Assembly (NCBI GenBank): GCA_050288085.1
Contig: JBNKDD010000314.1
Span: 1 to 6,537 of the forward strand
DNA length: 6,537 nt
Reading direction: 5' to 3'
From: JBNKDD01 sp050288085
Lineage (GTDB): Bacteria > Chloroflexota > Anaerolineae > Aggregatilineales > UBA3940
The notes beneath the pieces are model-generated. The model did no database searches. It had not been told where the DNA came from and worked only from the letters and a program-made list of their open reading frames with translations. Positions 1 through 5,670 of this stretch are shown here, piece by piece (position 1 is the first letter of the stretch; each line of letters opens with the position of its first letter). Both the position numbers and the translations under genes were made by a program.

Positions 1-3000
1 GCGGGCATTGCAGGAATGCAAGCCTCACTTGACCTGGCCGAGCAAGGCTTCAAAGTCTATCTGGTCGAAGCCCAATCCGCGATTGGCGGCAAGATGGCCC
101 AGCTTGATAAAACCTTCCCCACTAACGACTGTGCGATGTGCACTATCTCCCCCAAGCTGGTCGAAACAGGCCGCCATCCTAACATCGAGATATTAACCAA
201 CACCGAAGTACAGAGCATCGAAGGCGAGGTTGGAGCTTTCCGCGTGAAAGCTCTCAGCCAGCCGCGCTATATCGATACCGATAAATGTGTGGCCTGCGGC
301 GACTGCACCGAAGTCTGCCCGGTCATCATCCCGGATCATTTCAATGAAGGCTTAATAGAACGCCGGGCTGCTTTTAAGCTCTACCCGCAGGCCGTACCAA
401 ATGCGTTTGCCATCGAAAAGCAGGGGATTGCCCCCTGCCGGGATGCCTGCCCTGCCGGACAGCGTGCCCAGGGTTACATCGCCCTGATCCGCGAAGGACG
501 CTGGGACGACGCGCTGCGTGTCATCAAGATGGATAATCCTTTCCCCGGTATCTGTGGGCGGATTTGCAATCATCGCTGCGAGACGGCCTGCAATCGCGGG
601 CTGGTTGACGAACCGATCAACATCCGCGCCCTGAAGCGTTTTGTGACCGACAAGGTCTACGCTAAACCGCGCCCGCCGGTCGAGCCGGTCGAGCGCTTAT
701 ATGATGAGCAGGTGGCAATTATCGGGGCTGGCCCGTGTGGGTTGACCGCCGCCCAGGATCTCGCCAATGCCGGGTACGGTGTAACGATCTTCGAGGCTAT
801 GCCAGTCGCCGGGGGGATGCTCCGGCTGGGTGTGCCGGAGTACCGACTGCCCACCACGATCATCGAACGCGAGGTACAGGATATTATCGACCTCGGTATT
901 GACCTCCGCCTGAACCACCAGATCAACAACCTGGATGACATCTTCGCAGAGGGCTTTGACGCCGTACTGATCGCGGTCGGGGCGCACGAAGGTGTCCGCC
1001 TGCCCATCCCCGGCGCGGATCGTCCGGGGGTGCTGATCAACACCCACTTCTTGCGGGATGTGCGTTTAGGCAAATACCAGAACGGCGATCAGGATGTGCC
1101 CTCACTCGGCGAACGGGTATTGGTACTCGGCGGTGGCAACGTCGCTATCGATGTGGCCCGCAGCGCGATCCGGTTGGGCCGGGAGGTGCATCTGGCCTGC
1201 CTGGAAAGCCGGGAAGAAATGCCCGCCCACGCCTGGGAAGTCGATGCTGCTGAGGAAGAGGGGGTGATTCTCCACCCGGCCCGCTCCTTCACGGATATTA
1301 CAGGCGACCCGATCACCGGGCACGTGACCGGCATAGAATGCGAACGGGTGGCATCTTTTCAATTTGATGAAGCCGGACGACTCCAGGTCGAAAAAGTCCC
1401 CGACTCCGGCCACCTGATCCCGTGCGACACGGTGATCTTCTCGGTCGGGCAGCGGGCCGGTCTGGCGTTCATCCCGGATGATGCCGGTGTCGGCCTGACC
1501 GGGCAGGCGACCATCGCCGTCAATCCGAATACGCTGGCCGCCACCCGTGAAGGCGTTTTCGCTGCCGGTGACAGCGTCTCCGGCACGGCTTTTGTGATCG
1601 AGGCAGTTGCCAGCGGGCACACCGTCGCCCGTTCGATCATCCGTTATTTGCAGCGCGAACACCTGGAACCACCCCGCAAACCGGATTTACCGGTCGTCCA
1701 CCTCAGCCGCGAGGAAATCGATGAGCGGATCATACGGGGCGAGATTATCCCCCGGCCCCGCGTGGCAATGCCCTGGCTGCCGGTCGATCAGCGCACCGAT
1801 AATTTTGTCGAAGTTGAAGGCGGCTATGATGACATCGCCGCCCGGCTGGAGGCCGCCCGCTGCCTGGCTTGTGGTGTCTGCTCGGAATGCATGAGCTGCA
1901 CCTTTGCCTGCGGTGCGGACGCCATCGACCATGATATGATAGCCCGCGCCCGAACACTCGATGTCGGCGCGGTGATCCTCGCGCCCGGCTACCAGGTCTA
2001 TCACGCCGAATTGTCCGAAGAGTACGGTTTTGGCCGCTATCCCAACGTCATCACCGCCCTTCAATTCGAGCGGATGCTGTCCGCCTCCGGGCCGACGATG
2101 GGCCACGTCCAGCGCCCATCCGATAAGCGGGAACCAAAGCGGATCGCGTTCTTGCAGTGCATCGGCTCACGTGATCAGAGTCACGATTACTGCTCGGCGG
2201 TGTGCTGCATGTACGCCACCAAAGAGTCAATTATCGCCAAAGAGCATCAGCCCGACCTGGATATCCACGTCTTTATGATGGATATGCGGGCTTTCTCCAA
2301 AGGTTATTGGAGCTATTTCGAGCGGGCACGCGATCACTACGGCGTTCAGTACACCCGCTGCCGGATCAGCAATCTGCACGAAAACCCGGACACCGGCGAC
2401 CTGAGCGTCCATTACCAGGATGAAGATGGTTCGTTCCATGATGAATGGTTTGATCTGGTGGTGCTGTCGGTCGGGATGGAGATCGCGGAGCCGGTGCGCC
2501 GCCTGGGGCAGCAAATCGGCGTTGAACTGGACGAGTACGGTTTTTGCCACACGGTGCAGTTTAACCCGCTGGAAACCAGCCGCCCTGGGATTTACGCCGT
2601 CGGGCCATTCCGTGAACCAAAGGACATCCCCGAATCGGTCGTCGAAGCGAGTGGAGCCGCTGCTGCCGCAGCCGTGCAGATCGGTGCAGCCCGCTTCTCG
2701 CTGACCGTCATGCCCGAATACCCGCCGGAGCGCGATGTGAGCAGCGAGGAACCGCGAGTCGGAGTCTTCATCTGCCACTGCGGTTCGAACATCGGCGGCT
2801 ACCTTGACGTGCCGCTCGTGGCCGACTATGCCGCCACCCTGCCCCATGTCACCCACGCCGAATCGAACCTGTATACCTGCTCGCAGGACAGCATCCAGCA
2901 CATCGCTGAGCAGATCGTCGAACATAACCTCAATCGGGTGGTGGTGGCGAGCTGCACGCCCCTGACTCACGAACCACTCTTCCGGGATTGTCTGCGTAAT

Positions 3001-4473
3001 GCCGGGTTGAATCCGTACCTGTTTGAGATGGCGAATATCCGTAACCAATGCTCGTGGGTTCACTCCCATGAATGGGACGTCGCAACCAACAAAGCCAAAG
3101 ACCTGGTTCGGATGGCCGTCGCAAAGGCGGCCCGATTAGAGCCGCAGCACACCTTTGAAGTCCCGGTTGAACAGTCCGCCCTGGTGATCGGGGGTGGCGC
3201 AGCGGGCATGACGGCGGCGATCTCATTGGCCGATCAGGGCTTCCCCGTTCACCTGGTCGAACAGGAGGATCAGCTTGGCGGCAACCTGCGCCACGTATTC
3301 ACGCCCTCCAACGGCAAAGACCCGCAGCAAATATTAAGGGAACTGGTTGACAAAGTTGAGACCAGCCCGGCGATCACCGTTCACCTGAACAGCAGGGTAA
3401 CCGGATCAAGCGGCTTTATGGGCAACTTCACCAGCACCCTCCAATCTGCTGACAAACAACGGATCGAGATCAAACACGGTGTGACGATCCTGTCCACCGG
3501 CGCACAGGAATATCGCGGGCCGGAGTACGGGTACGGTTCCGATCCCCGCATCCTGACCCAGCAGCAGTTTGAGGCTCGCCTTGCTTCGGATGACGACTTA
3601 CCTGGCTCGGTCGTGATGATCCAGTGTATCGGCCCCGCCGAACAGTATTGCAGCCGGATTTGCTGCACGGTGGCGCTCAAGAATGCGCTGGCCCTGAGGA
3701 AAAAGAACCCGGATTCACAGGTGGTGATCCTGCACCGGGACATCCGCGCTTATGGATTTAAAGAGAGGCTGTACACCGAAGCCCGCGAGAAAGGCGTGCT
3801 CTTCGTCCGCTATGACGACGATCACCGCCCCACCATTGATCACAACGGGCAGATAACGATCACCGCCTGGGATTCGATGCTCAGGCAGCCGCTCACCATC
3901 GGGGCCGATCTGTTGGTGCTGAGTATGCCTGCCGTGCCCCGCCCTGATGCGTCAGAGCTGTCCACCCTGTTCAAAGCCAACATCGATGCGGATGGTTTCT
4001 TCCTTGAGGCACACGTCAAACTCCGCCCGGTTGACTTTGCCACCGATGGCGTATTCATGGCAGGGATGGCCCATTATCCCAAGCTGCTCGATGAGAGCAT
4101 GATCCAGGCCCAGGCCGCGGCATCGCGGGCGGCCCGCGTGCTGAGCCGCGAAACGTTGATGGCGGGCGGACGGGTAGCCGTCGTAGACGAGGCGAAGTGC
4201 ACTGGCTGCCTGACCTGTGTCCGCATTTGCCCCTTCAGCGTCCCCCAGATCAAACCTGATCTGGCCGGGATAGGGAACATTATGGGGGCAGCGTTCATTG
4301 AGGCTGCGATCTGCCAGGGCTGCGGATCATGTGTGGCAGAGTGCCCGGCGCAGGCCATCCAGTTGATGCATTACACCGATGCCCAGATGGATGCCAAAGT
4401 CGAGGCCCTGCTTGATCCGACCGTTGGTTTTGTTGCGCTCGACCAGATTATGTCTATGGAAGGAGCGAATTGA
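1..4473 (+). CDS. hdrA: HdrA-type electron-transfer flavoprotein, tandem HdrA with inserted NfnB/GltD-like domain (5' partial)
   Basis: The open frame begins before the window: codons 1-5 already encode part of an FAD-binding glycine motif (GIAGM), so the Met at nt 16 is not the start. Residue numbers below count from that Met. Domains in order: the rest of an HdrA FAD domain (1-85, with the DCAMC cysteine pair 39/42); a 4Fe-4S motif C91-C94-C97-C101; a GltD/NfnB-like insert (about 136-615) with Fe-S cysteines 141, 145, 180, 184, 188, 192, an FAD motif GAGPCG at 237-242 and a nucleotide motif GGGNVA at 372-377; a Cys-rich return (616-632); HdrA core cysteines 715, 726, 730, 731; a second HdrA copy (about 914-1375) with CHC at 920-922, FAD motif at 1059-1064 and cysteines 1204, 1212, 1216, 1217; and a 2x[4Fe-4S] ferredoxin tail (1395-1405, 1433-1443). 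No signal peptide or membrane segment is visible in the part present, so it is probably cytoplasmic. HdrA is the flavin-based bifurcating hub in Hdr complexes. Next to mvhD and metVF, it likely feeds NADH electrons to methylenetetrahydrofolate reductase. Family assignment is firm; partner and direction are inferred. Confidence 0.93.
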   Translation, partial: AGIAGMQASLDLAEQGFKVYLVEAQSAIGGKMAQLDKTFPTNDCAMCTISPKLVETGRHPNIEILTNTEVQSIEGEVGAFRVKALSQPRYIDTDKCVACGDCTEVCPVIIPDHFNEGLIERRAAFKLYPQAVPNAFAIEKQGIAPCRDACPAGQRAQGYIALIREGRWDDALRVIKMDNPFPGICGRICNHRCETACNRGLVDEPINIRALKRFVTDKVYAKPRPPVEPVERLYDEQVAIIGAGPCGLTAAQDLANAGYGVTIFEAMPVAGGMLRLGVPEYRLPTTIIEREVQDIIDLGIDLRLNHQINNLDDIFAEGFDAVLIAVGAHEGVRLPIPGADRPGVLINTHFLRDVRLGKYQNGDQDVPSLGERVLVLGGGNVAIDVARSAIRLGREVHLACLESREEMPAHAWEVDAAEEEGVILHPARSFTDITGDPITGHVTGIECERVASFQFDEAGRLQVEKVPDSGHLIPCDTVIFSVGQRAGLAFIPDDAGVGLTGQATIAVNPNTLAATREGVFAAGDSVSGTAFVIEAVASGHTVARSIIRYLQREHLEPPRKPDLPVVHLSREEIDERIIRGEIIPRPRVAMPWLPVDQRTDNFVEVEGGYDDIAARLEAARCLACGVCSECMSCTFACGADAIDHDMIARARTLDVGAVILAPGYQVYHAELSEEYGFGRYPNVITALQFERMLSASGPTMGHVQRPSDKREPKRIAFLQCIGSRDQSHDYCSAVCCMYATKESIIAKEHQPDLDIHVFMMDMRAFSKGYWSYFERARDHYGVQYTRCRISNLHENPDTGDLSVHYQDEDGSFHDEWFDLVVLSVGMEIAEPVRRLGQQIGVELDEYGFCHTVQFNPLETSRPGIYAVGPFREPKDIPESVVEASGAAAAAAVQIGAARFSLTVMPEYPPERDVSSEEPRVGVFICHCGSNIGGYLDVPLVADYAATLPHVTHAESNLYTCSQDSIQHIAEQIVEHNLNRVVVASCTPLTHEPLFRDCLRNAGLNPYLFEMANIRNQCSWVHSHEWDVATNKAKDLVRMAVAKAARLEPQHTFEVPVEQSALVIGGGAAGMTAAISLADQGFPVHLVEQEDQLGGNLRHVFTPSNGKDPQQILRELVDKVETSPAITVHLNSRVTGSSGFMGNFTSTLQSADKQRIEIKHGVTILSTGAQEYRGPEYGYGSDPRILTQQQFEARLASDDDLPGSVVMIQCIGPAEQYCSRICCTVALKNALALRKKNPDSQVVILHRDIRAYGFKERLYTEAREKGVLFVRYDDDHRPTIDHNGQITITAWDSMLRQPLTIGADLLVLSMPAVPRPDASELSTLFKANIDADGFFLEAHVKLRPVDFATDGVFMAGMAHYPKLLDESMIQAQAAASRAARVLSRETLMAGGRVAVVDEAKCTGCLTCVRICPFSVPQIKPDLAGIGNIMGAAFIEAAICQGCGSCVAECPAQAIQLMHYTDAQMDAKVEALLDPTVGFVALDQIMSMEGAN
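4458..4465 (+). promoter_or_regulatory. Shine-Dalgarno site of mvhD, embedded in the hdrA 3' end
   Basis: GGAAGGAG lies 7 nt before the ATG at 4473, inside the last codons of hdrA. The spacing favours ATG 4473 over the in-frame TTG at 4470. The hdrA stop and the mvhD start overlap as TGATG (4471-4475), an arrangement typical of translational coupling, which suits subunits of one complex made in fixed ratio. Confidence 0.75.
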
Positions 4474-4889
4474 TGGCCCAGTTGAACATCATCGCTTATT
4501 GCTGTGAGCACTGTGCCTACGCGGCAGCCGATCTTGCCGGAGGTCTGCGGATGCAGTATCCGCCCGAAATCAAGATTGTCCAACTGCCGTGTACGGGCAA
4601 GCTCGACGTGTTGATGACCCTCCACGCTTTCGAGAAGGGGGCTGACGGGGTCATGGTCGCCGGTTGACTGCCCGGAGACTGTCATTACCTGGAAGGTAAT
4701 ATCAACGCAAGGCGGCGGGTCGAACGGGTTCAGCATTTGCTGGATCAGATCGGCCTGGAGCCGGAACGAATCCAGATGTTCAATATGTCGGCAGCGATGG
4801 CTCCTGAGTTTGTTGCCACAACGCAAAAGATAACGGAGCAGATCTCGGCGCTTGGGCCAAGTCCGCTCCACGTGAGGGAAAAGGATTAA
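4473..4889 (+). CDS. mvhD: MvhD-type [2Fe-2S] adaptor subunit, predicted selenoprotein (UGA at codon 65)
   Basis: Read through the UGA at 4665-4667, the frame gives 138 residues, about the usual length for this family. MvhD is the small iron-sulfur protein that docks on HdrA and passes electrons between it and a hydrogenase, formate dehydrogenase or other partner. Visible family marks are the N-terminal CCEHC cluster (C10, C11, C14), LPCTGK (C40), the DGVMVAG segment before position 65, then LPGDCHYLEGN (66-76), and the C-terminal ALGPSPL. Position 65 is the residue that is normally Cys in the family's GC-x4-CHY motif, so UGA most likely encodes selenocysteine and would be a cluster ligand. 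Both sides of the UGA are in the same frame and both match the family, so a frameshift is not needed. A hairpin suitable as a bacterial SECIS follows. If UGA were a true stop, only 64 residues would be made and the second half of the cluster site would be lost. The start is ATG 4473, overlapping the hdrA stop. The family is clear; Sec insertion is inferred from sequence. Confidence 0.9.
4665..4667 (+). other. In-frame UGA read as selenocysteine
   Basis: The codon lies between GCC-GGT and CTG-CCC-GGA-GAC-TGT-CAT-TAC in the mvhD frame. It aligns with the invariant Cys of the MvhD motif, and Cys-to-Sec exchange at cluster or redox positions is the usual pattern for selenoproteins. Sec-containing MvhD homologues are known in methanogens. 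The frame stays open to TAA at 4887-4889. Confidence 0.85.
4684..4700 (+). promoter_or_regulatory. Putative bacterial SECIS hairpin of mvhD
   Basis: ATTACC (4684-4689) pairs perfectly with GGTAAT (4695-4700) around a 5-nt loop, TGGAA, with G at loop positions 2 and 3. The stem starts 16 nt after the UGA and the loop starts 22 nt after it, within the distance known for bacterial SECIS elements, which sit inside the coding region directly downstream of the UGA and recruit SelB. Below the stem, two mismatches separate it from two further possible pairs (TG at 4680-4681 region with CA at 4703-4704). Codon choice in this conserved stretch also contributes to the hairpin, so folding and SelB recognition are inferred. 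Confidence 0.72.
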
Positions 4890-4898
4890 CGTCAATTG

Positions 4899-4963
4899 TG
4901 ACCCTCCTCCCTTTTTGCCCCCTCTCCCTAACCTGAGCGAGGCGGGAGAGGGGGCCAGGGTGA
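4899..4963 (+). repeat. REP/MITE-like palindromic repeat between mvhD and metV
   Basis: A perfect 12-bp inverted repeat, GCCCCCTCTCCC (4917-4928) and GGGAGAGGGGGC (4944-4955), encloses a 15-nt loop that itself holds CCT/AGG (4932-4934, 4940-4942). Flanking arms ACCCT (4901-4905) and AGGGT (4957-4961) extend the symmetry, with one mismatch further out. Its composition differs sharply from the flanking coding DNA. The pyrimidine-rich CCCTCTCCC style resembles dispersed intergenic palindromes common in Chloroflexota and some other bacteria (from memory, not searched). There is no T tract after the stem on either strand, so it is not a standard intrinsic terminator. In the transcript it would form a strong hairpin that could affect mRNA processing or relative expression of metVF. 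Confidence 0.75.
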
Positions 4964-4983
4964 GTCGTTGAAGGAGATGGAGA

Positions 4984-5667
4984 ATGATCATTGCAGAGCA
5001 AAAACCATTAGAGGAGATCAAATCCCTGCTCGGCAGTGCCGAAAAAGTGCTGGTCGTGGGATGCGGCACCTGTGTGACGGTATGTTTTGCCGGTGGCTCG
5101 CGCGAGGCAGCGATCACCGCGGCCTCCCTGCGGATGAGCAGTAAGCTCGATGGGGGAGGCAAGGCTGTCACCGACGTGACCGTGCAGCGCCAATGCGAGT
5201 GGGAATACCTGGACACGATCAGAGAGGAGATCAGCCAGGCGGACGTGATCCTGTCACTGGGATGCGGAATCGGCGTGCAGGCGATGGTCGAACACTTCCC
5301 CGAAAAGTGGATCGTACCCGGTCTAAACACCACCTTCCTGGGCATCCCCACCGAGCAGGGCGTATGGGATGAACGCTGTGCGGCCTGCGGCGATTGTATC
5401 CTCGGCCTGACAGGCGGAATCTGTCCGATTGCCCGTTGTTCAAAATCCCTGCTCAACGGGCCATGTGGCGGATCGGAGGCCGGACACTGTGAAATCGACC
5501 CGGATGTCCGGTGTGCCTGGCAGCTCATCTATGACCGGTTAAGCAGCATGGGCAAGCTCGATACCCTGCTCGAAATCCAACCGCCAAAAAACTGGAGCAC
5601 ATCACGGGATGGCGGCCCCCGCAAGATCGTGCGTGAAGACCTGCGTCTGCTGCCGGAGGAGGAATAA
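4984..5667 (+). CDS. metV: MetV-type Fe-S/zinc subunit of methylenetetrahydrofolate reductase
   Basis: This 227-residue protein matches the MetV family (methylene-tetrahydrofolate reductase C-terminal-type domain), the partner of MetF in acetogens. MetV carries a [4Fe-4S] cluster and a zinc site and relays electrons from the HdrA/MvhD side to the FMN of MetF. Visible cysteines are the N-terminal GCGTCVTVC motif (C27, C30, C34), C71, GCG at 93-95 (C94), then a dense C-terminal set: C132, C135, C138, C147, C152, C161, C169, C177, including the family-typical NGPCGG (158-163). No signal peptide or membrane segment is seen, so it is soluble. ATG 4984 is chosen because AAGGAG (4971-4976) sits 7 nt upstream. 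It lies 94 nt after mvhD, separated by a palindromic repeat, and 3 nt before metF. No motif is truncated. The family is confident; which cysteines bind which metal is not assigned here. Confidence 0.9.
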   Translation: MIIAEQKPLEEIKSLLGSAEKVLVVGCGTCVTVCFAGGSREAAITAASLRMSSKLDGGGKAVTDVTVQRQCEWEYLDTIREEISQADVILSLGCGIGVQAMVEHFPEKWIVPGLNTTFLGIPTEQGVWDERCAACGDCILGLTGGICPIARCSKSLLNGPCGGSEAGHCEIDPDVRCAWQLIYDRLSSMGKLDTLLEIQPPKNWSTSRDGGPRKIVREDLRLLPEEE

Positions 5668-5670
5668 GCC

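Noticed and set aside
16..18. ATG at 16 as the start of hdrA
   Set aside because: The upstream in-frame codons at 1-15 already encode part of the FAD glycine motif, so the gene begins outside the window.
2227..3069. 280-codon open frame on the - strand inside hdrA
   Set aside because: It is antisense to well-conserved HdrA sequence with clear cysteine motifs; no family features appear in its translation.
4470..4667. A short 65-residue gene starting at TTG 4470 and ending at the UGA
   Set aside because: The downstream frame carries the rest of the MvhD family sequence, and the Shine-Dalgarno spacing favours ATG 4473. Truncation by a real stop is less likely than selenocysteine.
4473..4889. 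mvhD as a pseudogene with a nonsense mutation
   Set aside because: The UGA sits exactly at a redox/cluster Cys position, is followed by a SECIS-like hairpin, and the rest of the frame shows no decay. A random nonsense mutation would not be expected to combine all three.
4917..4955. Rho-independent terminator after mvhD
   Set aside because: The hairpin is strong but has no T tract following it on either strand; the T run (4912-4916) precedes the stem on the + strand. metV also follows with a good ribosome site as part of the same functional unit.
4371..5528. 385-codon open frame on the - strand across mvhD, the repeat and metV
   Set aside because: It runs antisense through three recognisable + strand units, including the palindromic repeat, and its translation is low-complexity and unlike any family I know. 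It is a shadow of GC-rich coding DNA.
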